From Betaproteobacteria bacterium (GTDB taxonomy: Bacteria > Pseudomonadota > Gammaproteobacteria > Burkholderiales > SHXO01): DNA of 47,138 bases. Below are positions 16,163 through 25,213 of this stretch, one piece after another (the first letter of the stretch is position 1; each line of letters begins with the position of its first letter). The notes beneath the pieces were generated by a model. The model was not told the origin of the DNA. It worked only from the letters and a program-made list of their open reading frames with translations, and ran no database searches. The position numbers and the translations under genes were made by a program. The stretch lies in the NCBI GenBank assembly GCA_009693245.1, contig SHXO01000012.1, forward strand, positions 1 to 47,138. Direction: 5' to 3'.

Positions 16163-16811
16163 GGCCCGATCCCGTGAGCATCATCACTCTATCGGCCCGC
16201 CGCGCCGCCAGTTGCGAATGGGTGACCAGAAGCAGGGTGATACCGGCCTTTCGCACGCAATCCTCCAAGACGTCCAACACGCGGACGGCCGTTTCGGGAT
16301 CCAGATTCCCCGTGGGTTCGTCCGCGAGAATCAGCGCGGGGCGATGCACGATGGCGCGTGCGATGGCCACACGCTGCATTTCGCCTCCGGAAAGAACCGC
16401 GGGAGAATCCGAGGCACGCTCGGGCGCGATGCCCACTTGAGCCAGCGCTTCCCCAGCGCGCGCCAAACTCTCGGCGCCGGAATGCCCGAGCAATCGCAGC
16501 GGCAACGCCACGTTTTGCGCAATGCTCAGGTAAGGTAGTAGATGAAAGGCTTGGAACACGAAGCCGATTTTTTCTCGCCGGAGCAAGGTCATCTCATCCT
16601 CGCCGAGCGCGGTAACATCGGTGCCGTCCAGGAGGATTCGGCCTGAATCTGGCCTGTCTAGTCCGGCCACCAGATTGAGCAGCGTGGATTTGCCCACGCC
16701 AGATTCGCCCATCACGGCAATGAATTCTCCCCTGCCCGCCTGGAAACTTAGGGAATCCATGAGCCGCCTTCCACCGGGGACGGATTTGCTGACGCAGTCG
16801 AGGCAGAGCAT
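16149..16811 (-). CDS. ABC transporter ATPase (LolD/AttE-like)
   Basis: About 220 residues, a single nucleotide-binding domain. It has Walker A GESGVGKST (~36), Q-loop VFQAFHLLP (~84), signature LSGGEMQRVAIARA (~139) and Walker B LILADEPTGNLDP (~159). The MacB/LolD subgroup powers FtsX-like permeases. The start at 16811 aligns with family members; an ATG at 16844 would add 11 residues. It overlaps the permease by 14 nt, so the two are translation-coupled. The gene is divergent from the MORN/C13 protein gene (63 bp between starts), and the pair probably shares a control region. Confidence 0.9.
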   Translation of the reverse strand: MLCLDCVSKSVPGGRRLMDSLSFQAGRGEFIAVMGESGVGKSTLLNLVAGLDRPDSGRILLDGTDVTALGEDEMTLLRREKIGFVFQAFHLLPYLSIAQNVALPLRLLGHSGAESLARAGEALAQVGIAPERASDSPAVLSGGEMQRVAIARAIVHRPALILADEPTGNLDPETAVRVLDVLEDCVRKAGITLLLVTHSQLAARRADRVMMLTGSGLVPA

Positions 16812-16874
16812 AGGTGTGCATAATAAATGCTCTTCGGCGGCCATTGAACCGAAGAATCGATTGATGGAACCTTC

Positions 16875-18509
16875 ATGACGAAACGCACGGTTGTCATCGC
16901 CCTCTTTGTTGGAGCACTTGCGGCGTGGATCATTTCCGCACCCGCCCGCACTGGCGCTCACCCAGGCGCCCTCACCGCCGACGGTGGCCGCTACTTCGGC
17001 AAATTGGCGAACGGCAAGCTGCACGGCCAAGGCCGTATCGAATGGGAGAACGGCGCCTTCTACGAAGGAGAGTTCGCCGAGGGTTTGTACTCTGGCCGCG
17101 GGCGCTTGCGATTGGCTTCTGGCGATGTTTACGAAGGGCAGTTCAAGAAAGGGCTGATGGAAGGCCCGGGCCGCACGCGCTATTCGGACGGCGATACCTA
17201 CGCTGGAGAGTTCCGCTCAGGACGCATGCACGGTAAAGGGCGCTATGAGGATGCCCGGGGAGATGTTTACGAGGGAGAATTCGACAAAGATAAATTCGCC
17301 GGCCAGGGCCTTCACATCCGAAAAGGCGGCGGCCGCCACGAAGGCCGCTTCGCCAACTGGCAGCCCGAGGGACCGGGCCGCCACACCGATGCCATGGGCC
17401 GCGTCTATGAGGGCGAGTTCGCCAACGGAGAACTCAACGGCCGGGGCCGCTCGGATGGCAAGGCGGCGGGACGCTACGAAGGCGAGTTCAAGAACTGGCT
17501 CTTCCACGGACAAGGCGTCCTTTACCTTCCCAACGGAGATGTCTACCGGGGAGGCTTCGCCGATGGCCTCTACGACGGCGAAGGCACGCTCACTTACGCC
17601 AAGCCAATTCCCGGTGGCCGCACGCAAGATAGCGGCATCTGGCGTAACGGGGAACTGGAGGATGCGGCGCGCGAAAAACTAGATCTAGCCAACAGCGAAG
17701 CCGCGCTCTACAACCAACGCGCGCTGCTGGACAAGGCGTTGAGCGCCATCGAGGCGAGGGATGCGGGAAAGATCAACTTGTACATGCTCTCCGTCGCCGG
17801 TGAAGGCACGCAGGAAGTATTCAGGCGCGAAGTGGATTTCGTGACGGATTTATTTGGGCGCCAATTCGGCATCAAGGGCCGCGCGCTTGCCTTGGTCAAC
17901 AGCCGCAACACGGTGGCCACGCACCCCATGGCCACGGTCACCAGCATTCGCGAAGCCCTTCAGGGCATCGCCAGACGCATGGATAGGCAGAAGGACATAT
18001 TGTTCCTGTTCATCACTAGCCATGGTTCGAAGGAACACGAGATTTCGCTGGGCCAAGAGAAGATAAAGTTGCGCGGCCTGCCCGCCCAGGATCTGGGCCA
18101 GATGCTCAAGGAGACGGGAATTACCTGGAAAGTCATCCTGATTTCGGCTTGCTACAGCGGCGGTTTCATCGATGCCCTCAAGGACGATCACACCTTGATC
18201 ATGACCGCCGCGCGCCGCGACCGGACCTCCTTCGGCTGCGCCGACGAAAACGACTTCACTTATTTCGGGCGCGCCTTTTTCAAGGAGTCGTTGCCCGCCA
18301 GCACCTCGTTTCAAGACGCCTTCCAACGCGCGGAGAAATTAGTGCGGGAGTGGGAGCGAAAAGATCTGAGCGGGAACGGCCGCGCCGGCGAGGAAGAATA
18401 TTCTCTCCCTCAAATATTCAATCCCGCGCCGGCGGAAAGGTATTTGCGGCGATGGTGGGCACAGGTGCAAGCGAGCGCCCGTGCCCCGGAAGGTCGCGCC
18501 GCCCGCTAA
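16875..18509 (+). CDS. MORN-repeat protein with caspase-like C13 peptidase domain
   Basis: 544 residues. An N-terminal hydrophobic segment (VVIALFVGALAAWIISAPA, ~6-24) is a signal or anchor. Residues ~40-240 form nine MORN units (pattern Y-E-G-E-F-x2-G-x3-G-x-G). A linker helix (~262-295) leads to a peptidase C13 (legumain/caspase-clan) domain, ~299-520. The catalytic dyad is readable: His383 in FITSHGS and Cys426 in ISACYSG. MORN repeats often bind membranes or act as extended beta scaffolds, and the protease would be placed outside the cytoplasmic membrane. Its substrate is unknown. Its stop overlaps the stop of the convergent RND gene. It is divergent from the ABC ATPase. Confidence 0.9.
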   Translation: MTKRTVVIALFVGALAAWIISAPARTGAHPGALTADGGRYFGKLANGKLHGQGRIEWENGAFYEGEFAEGLYSGRGRLRLASGDVYEGQFKKGLMEGPGRTRYSDGDTYAGEFRSGRMHGKGRYEDARGDVYEGEFDKDKFAGQGLHIRKGGGRHEGRFANWQPEGPGRHTDAMGRVYEGEFANGELNGRGRSDGKAAGRYEGEFKNWLFHGQGVLYLPNGDVYRGGFADGLYDGEGTLTYAKPIPGGRTQDSGIWRNGELEDAAREKLDLANSEAALYNQRALLDKALSAIEARDAGKINLYMLSVAGEGTQEVFRREVDFVTDLFGRQFGIKGRALALVNSRNTVATHPMATVTSIREALQGIARRMDRQKDILFLFITSHGSKEHEISLGQEKIKLRGLPAQDLGQMLKETGITWKVILISACYSGGFIDALKDDHTLIMTAARRDRTSFGCADENDFTYFGRAFFKESLPASTSFQDAFQRAEKLVREWERKDLSGNGRAGEEEYSLPQIFNPAPAERYLRRWWAQVQASARAPEGRAAR

Positions 18510-21500
18510 TGCGCTTCCTTGCTCAAAGTGGGAATGGGCACTTCGGGTGTCCCAGGCAGCGCGGGTTTAAGGGGTTCCTTCACCGCATCCTCCGGATCGC
18601 TTACCGTGCGCATCAGCAAGGTGTACATGGTGGGAATGATGAAGAGAGTGAAGAACGTTCCCAGCAGCAACCCGCCGACGATGACCCAACCGATGGCTTG
18701 GCGCGCTTCCGCGCCCGCGCCCGTGGACACGGCGAGAGGGATGGCGCCCAGCACCATCGCGGCAGTGGTCATCAGGATGGGACGGAGCCGCAAGGTCGCC
18801 GCTTCCACCACCGCGCCGAACTTCTCCGCGCCTTGGCGGCGCAGTTGGTTGGCAAACTCCACGATCAATATGCCGTGCTTGGTGATGAGGCCGATCAACA
18901 TCACCATGCCGATCTTGCTGTAGATGTTGAAGGTACCTCCATTTCCGAGGCTCAAATTGATCTTCATCACCAGCAAGGCGCCCGCCCAGGCGAGCGGCAC
19001 CGTGAACATGATGACGAGCGGACCGGCGAAACTCTCGAACTGCGCGGACAGCACGAGGTAAATGAACAATAGGGCCAGCCCCATCACCAAGTACATTTCT
19101 ATTCCGGTTTCACGCAGTTCGCGCGATTCCCCATCGAGATCGGTGCGCGTGCCCGGCGGCAACACTTCGGCCGCGACCGCCTCGACGTGCTTGAGAACCG
19201 TTCCCAGGGCATAGCCTTCGCCCACGTTGCCATTGATGATGGCGGCCCGGCTCTTGTTGTAGTGGTTGAGTTCCTTGGGCGCCACGACTTCGCGCACCGT
19301 CACCAAATTGGAAAGCTGGTGCAGCGATCCGTCCTTGCCGCGCACGTAAATGGAGGTGAGATCGGAGGGCTGGCGCCGGTTGGCGTCTTCCACCTGCACC
19401 ACCACGTCGTACTGCTTGCCCTCGCGCTTGTAACGCGTCACGTCGCGGCCCCCCATCAGGGTTTCCAAGGTATGGCCAATGGTTTCCATGGAAATGCCTA
19501 GATCCGAAGCCTTGTCGCGGTCGATGTCCACCTTGAGCTGGGGTTTGTTGAGTTTCAAATCCGTATCGAGCCCGGTGATACCCTTGTACTGGCTCAGCTT
19601 GGCCATCATTGGCTTTACCACGCCAGACAACTGCTCGTAGCTGGTGCCGTAGATCACGAAGTTCAATTTCTTGTCCAGGAAGTTGCCTCCCAGCGATGGC
19701 GGATCCTTGGTGAAGGACAGCACGCCCGGCAGCCCACCGAAGAGCCTGGGCGTCAACTCCTTGCTGATCTGCATCTGGCTCTTTTCGCGCTCGCCCCAGG
19801 GCGACAGCACCGAGAAGGCGATGCCGATATTGACCGGATTCGGGCGCTCCAGTCCCGGCGCTACCACGGCGAACATGGTTTCAATTTCCGGAATCGAGGT
19901 AGCCATGGCTTCCACCTGGCGCATGTAGCGGTCGGTGTACTGCATGGTGGAGCCTTCAGGCGCGATGACGAAGGCCATGAACATCCCGCGGTCTTCCACC
20001 GGGGAGATGTCGTCGGTGTCCTTCAAGGACCAGAACAAGATGCCCATGCCGGCGATAACCGCGACATAGACCGCGACCATGGCCCATCTCGCCCTCAGGG
20101 TGGCGCGCAGCATGCGCCGGTACAGGTCATTCATGCCGGTGAAGAATCTCTCCGTGGCGTTGTACAGCGCACCGTGCTCGCCGTGTCCCTTCAGCAGCCG
20201 CGAACTCATCATGGGCGTGAGGGTCAAGGCCACGAAACCAGACACGATCACCGCCGCCGAAACCGTCATGGCGAACTCGATGAAAAGCTTGCCCGTGCGC
20301 CCCGTGATGAACACCAGCGGCATGAACACGGCGGCCAGGGTAATGGTCATGGCAATCACCGCGAAGCCAATCTCCTTGGTGCCCTTGAGGGCCGCCTGTA
20401 TGGGAGACAAGCCGCGTTCGATATGGCGGTGGATGTTCTCGAGCACCACAATGGCATCATCAACCACCAGCCCCACCGCCAGCACGATGCCAAGCAGGGT
20501 GAGCACGTTGATGGAAAAGCCTATCGCGTAGACGAAGAAAAACGCGCCGGTCAGCGACACCGGTATGGTCACCGCCGGAATCAACGTGGCGCGCGGGCTG
20601 CGCAGGAATAAGAAAATCACCAAAACCACCAGGGCCAAGGCTTCCAGCAGCGTCTCGAACACCGAAGCGATGGAAGACTGGATGAAAAGAGAGGTATCCA
20701 CAGCCACCTTGAGGTTCATACCCTCGGGCAAGGTGGTCTGGAGCTTCGGAATCACATCCTTTACAGCTTGCGCGATTTCCAAGGTGTTTCCCGTGGACTG
20801 TTTCACCACGCCCAGCCCCAGAGCTTCCTGGCCCTTGATGCGCACGACTTTGCGGTTCTCGTAGGGCCCGGGTGCGGCGTGCCCCACGTCGCGCAGCCGC
20901 AGAGGGTAGCCGTTCACTTCGGCGATGATCATGTTGTTGAACTGCTCGGCGCTCTTCAGGTCCGTTTCCGCCAGCACCGTGAACTCGCGCTCCGTGCTCT
21001 CGATGCGCCCGCCCGGCGAATCCAGGTTTTGCCGTAATAGCGCGTCTTCCACGTCCTGGGCCGTCAGCCCTTGGGCGGCAAGGCGCTCTCGGTCGATCCA
21101 AACCCGCATGGAGTATTTGCGCTCGCCCCCGATCACCACGGTGGCAACGCCGGGCAGTGCCTTGAGCGGATCGGTCAAGTAGCGATCGGCGTAGTCGGTC
21201 AATTCCATGGCGCTGTGGCGGTCGCTGGTGATGGCGATCCACATGATGGGCCAGGCATCGGCTTCGATCTTGTTCACCACGGGATCGGTCACCGCGCGCG
21301 GTAGCTGCGCCTTCACCCGCCCCACGCGATCGCGCACGTCGCTCGCGGCGGCGTCCACGTCGCGTTTGGTCACGAAGGTGACGGTGATCTCGCTCACCTC
21401 TTCCTTGCTCTTGGACTTGATGGTCTTGATGCCCTCGATGCCTGAAAGCGCGTCTTCTATGGGCTGGGTGATGACACTTTCCACCACCTGCGAAGTGGCG

Positions 21501-21658
21501 CCTTTGTACACCGTGCGCACGGACACCGTGGGCGGATCGATCTTGGGGTACTCGCGCACCGCCAAGCGCTCGAAGGAGATCGCGCCGATGAGCACGATCA
21601 TCAGACTCATCACCGTGGCGAGGACGGGACGCTTGATGGATAGATCCGATAGAACCAT
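18506..21658 (-). CDS. RND efflux pump, HAE1 type
   Basis: 1050 residues, the normal RND pump length. The protein starts SDLSIKRPVLATVMSLMIVLIGAISF (TM1). The proton-relay TM4 motif is GLVVDDAIVVLENI (~405), and a second half with GIEMYLVMGLALLFIYLVLSAQF (~870) shows the tandem RND repeat. It belongs to hydrophobe/multidrug exporters of the inner membrane, driven by proton antiport. AGGAG lies before ATG 21658; the longer Arg-rich frame upstream was rejected. It follows the adaptor gene by 22 bp. No outer-membrane channel gene accompanies the pair, so it would borrow one. Confidence 0.92.
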   Translation of the reverse strand: MVLSDLSIKRPVLATVMSLMIVLIGAISFERLAVREYPKIDPPTVSVRTVYKGATSQVVESVITQPIEDALSGIEGIKTIKSKSKEEVSEITVTFVTKRDVDAAASDVRDRVGRVKAQLPRAVTDPVVNKIEADAWPIMWIAITSDRHSAMELTDYADRYLTDPLKALPGVATVVIGGERKYSMRVWIDRERLAAQGLTAQDVEDALLRQNLDSPGGRIESTEREFTVLAETDLKSAEQFNNMIIAEVNGYPLRLRDVGHAAPGPYENRKVVRIKGQEALGLGVVKQSTGNTLEIAQAVKDVIPKLQTTLPEGMNLKVAVDTSLFIQSSIASVFETLLEALALVVLVIFLFLRSPRATLIPAVTIPVSLTGAFFFVYAIGFSINVLTLLGIVLAVGLVVDDAIVVLENIHRHIERGLSPIQAALKGTKEIGFAVIAMTITLAAVFMPLVFITGRTGKLFIEFAMTVSAAVIVSGFVALTLTPMMSSRLLKGHGEHGALYNATERFFTGMNDLYRRMLRATLRARWAMVAVYVAVIAGMGILFWSLKDTDDISPVEDRGMFMAFVIAPEGSTMQYTDRYMRQVEAMATSIPEIETMFAVVAPGLERPNPVNIGIAFSVLSPWGEREKSQMQISKELTPRLFGGLPGVLSFTKDPPSLGGNFLDKKLNFVIYGTSYEQLSGVVKPMMAKLSQYKGITGLDTDLKLNKPQLKVDIDRDKASDLGISMETIGHTLETLMGGRDVTRYKREGKQYDVVVQVEDANRRQPSDLTSIYVRGKDGSLHQLSNLVTVREVVAPKELNHYNKSRAAIINGNVGEGYALGTVLKHVEAVAAEVLPPGTRTDLDGESRELRETGIEMYLVMGLALLFIYLVLSAQFESFAGPLVIMFTVPLAWAGALLVMKINLSLGNGGTFNIYSKIGMVMLIGLITKHGILIVEFANQLRRQGAEKFGAVVEAATLRLRPILMTTAAMVLGAIPLAVSTGAGAEARQAIGWVIVGGLLLGTFFTLFIIPTMYTLLMRTVSDPEDAVKEPLKPALPGTPEVPIPTLSKEAH

Positions 21659-21680
21659 GGTGGGGTCTCCTGCTTGGAAC

Positions 21681-22805
21681 TTACGTCTTGGGTTGCGCCG
21701 GCTCCTCCGCCGCAACAGGGGCCATGACGGACACCGGTGTACCCGGAGGCATCATCTGCAGCTTCATGGCGCCCTCCGTCACCACTTGGTCCTCAGCGCT
21801 CAAGCCGCTGACGATCTCCACCTGGCCAGGGCGGCGTGCGCCGATCTGGACCTGGGTGATTTCCGTGGCGCCGCCTTTCTTGATACGGTAGACGAAGGCA
21901 TCCTTGCCCTGGGGAACGATGGCTTCCTCCGGGATAATGAGCGCACTGGTCCGGCTTTCCAGCATAACGATCACCCTGGCGAACATGCCAGGTTTGAGTT
22001 TCGCCTCCTGGTTCGGCACCTCGGCACGCGCGCGGACGGTCCGGGAACGCTCGTCCACCACCGGCTCCAAGGCGTATATACGTCCGGTGAAGCGGTCGGC
22101 GGGATAGGCATCCACGGCCACGGCGACATCCTGGCCTTTCTTGAGCCGGCTGGCGTGAGTTTCCGGTACTCGAAAATCGAGCTTGATGGCGCTGATTTTC
22201 TCCAGGCGAACGATATCCTCGCCGGCCTTGACGTAGGCGCCTGGGCTGATCAGACGTAACCCGACCGTGCCATCAAAAGGCGCCACGATAACCGTTTTTG
22301 CCAGCCTCGCCTGTTCTTGCTGCACGCGGGCCTTGGCCCGCTCCATGTTGTTGCGCGCCACATCGAGCGCTTCCTGGCTGATGAAAGCCTTCTCGAACAA
22401 TCCGCGCGCGCGCTCATAGCGGCTGTTTTCCGTGCGTTGGTCGGCTCTGGCCGCAGCAAGGCCCGCCTCCCGTTCCGAGTTATCGAGGGCCACAAGGCGC
22501 GCGCCTTTCTTGACAGCTTGGCCTTCTTGGAAGGGTAAGCTCACCACGCGGCCATCGATCTCGGAGCGAATGATCACGGATTCATCGGCTAGTAAGGTAC
22601 CCACCGCGGTGAGCTCGGTGCTGAAGGTCCCTACCTCGACGTGCGCTGCCTTGACGGGCAATCCGGAAGACTTTGCGCCACCGCCAGGTGCGGCTTTACC
22701 GTCCGTGGGTTTGGCTTGGGCCGCAGCAAGATCGTCTTTCTTGCCACATCCAAAGCACAGGGCCGCGCAGGCGATTAGCGCGATTAATGTTGGATTGCGG
22801 GTCAT
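21681..22805 (-). CDS. RND periplasmic adaptor (MFP), probable lipoprotein
   Basis: 374 residues. The N-terminus (TLIALIACAALCFGC) suggests a lipoprotein signal with an imperfect lipobox and lipidated Cys. Then come the barrel-sandwich half-motif GRVVSLPFQEGQAVKKG (~85), a coiled-coil hairpin (~110-160), the second half-motif VIVAPFDGTVGLRLISPGAYV (~165) and a beta-barrel domain ending near 350. It joins the RND pump to an outer-membrane channel. ATG 22805 is preferred over 22826 because the signal peptide starts there. It is the first gene of a two-gene operon with the HAE1 pump. Confidence 0.9.
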   Translation of the reverse strand: MTRNPTLIALIACAALCFGCGKKDDLAAAQAKPTDGKAAPGGGAKSSGLPVKAAHVEVGTFSTELTAVGTLLADESVIIRSEIDGRVVSLPFQEGQAVKKGARLVALDNSEREAGLAAARADQRTENSRYERARGLFEKAFISQEALDVARNNMERAKARVQQEQARLAKTVIVAPFDGTVGLRLISPGAYVKAGEDIVRLEKISAIKLDFRVPETHASRLKKGQDVAVAVDAYPADRFTGRIYALEPVVDERSRTVRARAEVPNQEAKLKPGMFARVIVMLESRTSALIIPEEAIVPQGKDAFVYRIKKGGATEITQVQIGARRPGQVEIVSGLSAEDQVVTEGAMKLQMMPPGTPVSVMAPVAAEEPAQPKT

Positions 22806-22939
22806 GGTCGCGTGCACTGCCTTCAAAGAGCTACGGGTCGGTCGTCGTAGTCATGCATCCGCAGGGGATGGGCGCGACACCGATAGCAGCAGAAAATTAC
22901 AAGTATGACCAGTTTAGCTCAGTTTGCCGTGCTCCGGTC

Positions 22940-23377
22940 TTATTTGCGCGAACGCGCCGGTCCGCTACGCACCGTTGGGCAAGCCCGGCGCATGAGAAGC
23001 GCCTCCTGCGCCTGCCGTTGCGCTTCGATTTCCGCGTGCACCTCGTCCATATCCAGTTGCTGCATCCTCGCAAGCAAGGCCTCCAGCCCCGGCGCGGTGG
23101 GTTGAACCGGCTCGGCGTAAAGAGCGCCCCGGTCGCGAAAGATGAGTAAGTAGGGCGTTTGCACTACGCCAAACATGGCGAGAAGGCCGGGGATTTTCGT
23201 ACTGTCCACCGCCGCCAGCGCGCAGGGCAAGGCTGTACGCTCGCACACCCGCGCCAACCCTTCGAGTTGCTCCGTGGCAAAGTTATCCGGCGCGTGAATC
23301 AGCACCACGGCCATGGCCTGCTAGGCGATGAAACCCTCGAAGTTCGCTTCCGTGACGTCGTTACGCAAGATGGCCAC
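22940..23377 (-). pseudogene. Thioredoxin-like protein interrupted by an amber codon
   Basis: A frame from GTG 23377 (GAGGAG directly upstream) reads ILRNDVTEANFEGFIA, then TAG (23321-23323), then QAMAVVLIHAPDNFATEQLEGLARVCE and on to 22940. The part before the stop aligns with LTKDNFDRTASSNAM of the neighbouring thioredoxin, so the amber breaks one gene, possibly from CAG. A product from ATG 23314 would lack the first strand and helix. The redox CxxC is replaced (HAPDNFAT), so even an intact form is not a classic thioredoxin. It lies 70 bp after the true thioredoxin on the same strand and is probably a diverged tandem duplicate. Confidence 0.7.
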
Positions 23378-23447
23378 CTCCTCGATACCTATCGCGCGCG
23401 CCCGCGCATGGGCGATCCGCGATCCCGTGAGCCTTAGGGCGTTGGCG

Positions 23448-23843
23448 CTACGCCGGCGAGCCTGCCGCCGCTGGGGGGCTGGTTTTTTTTCCTTCCTCGA
23501 TCTCCCGGTGGACGGCTTCCATATCGAGGGCCTTGGCTTTGCCGAGGATGTCCTCGAGTTCCTGGGGCCGCAAGGCCCCGGCCTCGGAATAGAGGATCAC
23601 GTTGTCACGCAAGATCATCAAGGTGGGAATGGAGCGAATGCCGAACATGCCGGCAAGCTCTTGCTCCTCTTCCGTATTCACCTTCCCGAATACCACGTCC
23701 GGGTACTTTTCCGATGCCGCCTCGAAGGTGGGCGAAAAAAACCGGCACGGCGCGCACCAGGGCGCCCAGAAATCGACCACCACCATGGCGTTGCTGCTCG
23801 CGGTACGGTCGAAATTGTCCTTGGTTAGATTGACGGTGGTCAC
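23448..23843 (-). CDS. Thioredoxin
   Basis: 131 residues. The active-site motif FWAPWCAPCRFFSP (~25-38) has CAPC in place of the usual CGPC, and the cis-proline region IRSIPTLMILRDN (~70-80) is intact. The C-terminal ~30 residues extend past a standard thioredoxin and form a charged helix. It reduces protein disulfides in the cytoplasm; no signal peptide is present. The start is GTG at 23843 with AGGAG five bases upstream. A tandem relative with an amber lies downstream. Confidence 0.9.
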   Translation of the reverse strand: MTTVNLTKDNFDRTASSNAMVVVDFWAPWCAPCRFFSPTFEAASEKYPDVVFGKVNTEEEQELAGMFGIRSIPTLMILRDNVILYSEAGALRPQELEDILGKAKALDMEAVHREIEEGKKTSPPAAAGSPA

Positions 23844-23965
23844 TGCGGCTCCTCGGATCGCTAACCCCGAGAAGAAGTTTACCTCCTAAAACGATAAACC
23901 TTATTTGGGGCTCGGCTGCGAGTCTGTGGGTCAAGATAAGCCACGCGCGCGCGAAGTACAAAGTC

Positions 23966-24007
23966 AAAGGGTTGCGATTACGCCTTGTGAGCGATCCGCA
24001 ACCCTTT
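23966..24007 (-). terminator. Stem-loop after PEP-CTERM gene 2
   Basis: Perfect 11-bp arms aaagggttgcg (23966-23976) and cgcaacccttt (23997-24007) with a 20-base loop lie 27 bp past the stop of the minus-strand PEP-CTERM gene. The A/T ends could supply a short U-run. The loop is long for an intrinsic terminator, so a regulatory role cannot be excluded. Confidence 0.55.
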
Positions 24008-24033
24008 AAATAATGCGCGGTTCCGAACCAGGG

Positions 24034-24870
24034 TCAGGTCAGCCGGCGTGCCCGCCGCTCGGCCACCAACCCTGCGAGACTGAGCGCCATTAAGCTCACG
24101 GTCCCTGGCTCATGGACAAAGTTACCATTCCTGATTTGAACGTTGCCAGCAAGAGTAGTTGGAACGCCAGCCGCGTCGGTATCAACCACAGTGAGCCCAC
24201 CCACCGCGCCAAAGGAATTGTGTGTCGGATCGTTCATGTCGGAGTTAGTCAACCCCGGAAACAGCGCTGCTCCCGCGACTGTCAGCGCATAGGGTGCCGA
24301 TGTCGCAACTGACGTCACCACCACCGGGAGGAACCCAAAGAGATCCGGATTCGACCCTAAGGTATCGTCTAAACAAAAACCACTAGCCGGAGAACACTCG
24401 GAAAGAGCCAGTAGGCCACCACCTGCATTGATGAATGTCGCGATGTCCGTCTTTCGCGCGATGAGCGCGTCCAATTCCGCCTGCTTCAGCATGCCGCCGA
24501 AGGAGGAGGCGATAGCGATGGCTTCGTAGTTCGATAGATTCGCGCTTGCAAATCCCGCCGCATCCACCCAGTCATACTCCACCCCGAGGGTCAGGAGTAT
24601 GGCGTTCAGGCCGTCCTCTCCAACAAGATGGCCTGGCGTCGGAGAATCAAAGCTCTCCACCCACAAAAACTTGGTAGTTATGTTGGTGTAAACCCCCCCG
24701 GTGACAAAGCTCAATCCAGCTTTCAGTAGGTTCTTGGCTCCTAGGCTGCTCCGGGCGTGAAAGTCCGGATCATGCCCCGTTAGAAATACGGGACCGGCAG
24801 CGGCTGGGGCCGTTGCCAGCGCCGACAACGCAAACGCCAGGGCAGTAATCTTTGTCTTTAGATCGGTCAT
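24034..24870 (-). CDS. PEP-CTERM protein with GATase1-like domain
   Basis: 278 residues. A signal peptide (MTDLKTKITALAFALSALATA) ends at AAAG. The middle (SNYEAIAIASSFGGML, DIATFINAGGGLLALSE) resembles a class-I glutamine-amidotransferase-like/ThuA-like fold, with Cys where a nucleophile could lie (SECSP), but catalysis is not shown. The end is a PEP-CTERM signal: HEPGT, a hydrophobic run (VSLMALSLAGLVA), then ERRARR. AAGGAG lies 8 bases before the ATG. It would be exported, sorted by exosortase and released at the surface. Upstream there are a sigma-54-type promoter (24977) and two TGTCGG-N5-TTTACA elements. No exosortase gene is in the window. Confidence 0.88.
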   Translation of the reverse strand: MTDLKTKITALAFALSALATAPAAAGPVFLTGHDPDFHARSSLGAKNLLKAGLSFVTGGVYTNITTKFLWVESFDSPTPGHLVGEDGLNAILLTLGVEYDWVDAAGFASANLSNYEAIAIASSFGGMLKQAELDALIARKTDIATFINAGGGLLALSECSPASGFCLDDTLGSNPDLFGFLPVVVTSVATSAPYALTVAGAALFPGLTNSDMNDPTHNSFGAVGGLTVVDTDAAGVPTTLAGNVQIRNGNFVHEPGTVSLMALSLAGLVAERRARRLT

Positions 24871-24976
24871 GCTGAAGTCTCCTTCTTTCAGTTATGCGTG
24901 ACAGCCGCCGACGCTACATCGGCAAACTTCTCTGAGCGAAGATATTGTGGACGCACCTCACTCTTCCTGAGGCCAC

Positions 24977-24992
24977 TGCAATAATGGAGCCA
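24977..24992 (-). promoter_or_regulatory. Sigma-54 -24/-12 promoter of PEP-CTERM gene 2
   Basis: Read on the minus strand the site is TGGCTCCATTATTGCA, matching TGGCAC-R-N4-TTGCW at all positions except A5 and R7. Transcription would begin near 24966, giving a ~96-nt leader before the ATG at 24870. Confidence 0.8.
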
Positions 24993-25045
24993 CCTGATCT
25001 AAGAACATACACATCAACGCGTTACGTATGTGGGTCCTCTGCCTG

Positions 25046-25062
25046 TGTAAATTCAGCCGACA
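25046..25062 (-). promoter_or_regulatory. TGTCGG-N5-TTTACA element, copy 3 (proximal, PEP-CTERM gene 2)
   Basis: On the minus strand it reads TGTCGGCTGAATTTACA. Its promoter-proximal end is 55 bp from the -24 GG, exactly 10 bp less than at PEP-CTERM gene 1, so both sites face the same side of the helix. Its orientation relative to the promoter is also the same. Confidence 0.75.
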
Positions 25063-25213
25063 CCTGAGTTCTCGGTTGGATGGACCACCTAGGCCGATAT
25101 TAATCGCACTAGATCAGCCGATTCGAGACCAAGGCTCTGATAACGCGACAGATTTACTCACGGGATGAGATACCGGGCAACCTTTCCTGTTCGCCAAGAC
25201 ACGCTAAATCAGG

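Noticed and set aside
18149-19072. 307-residue plus-strand frame over the MORN and RND genes
   Set aside because: It lies inside two conserved genes, is rich in Arg/His/Gln/Gly and matches no family; a shadow of high-GC coding DNA.
21207-22259. 350-residue plus-strand frame opposite the RND pump and adaptor
   Set aside because: Antisense to conserved RND/MFP sequence, no ribosome-binding site, biased composition.
7057-23377. Reassignment of TAG to an amino acid, suggested by three in-frame ambers
   Set aside because: Clearly intact genes here (sugar kinase at 7060, RND pump at 18506, adaptor at 28707) use TAG as their natural stop, so the code is standard.
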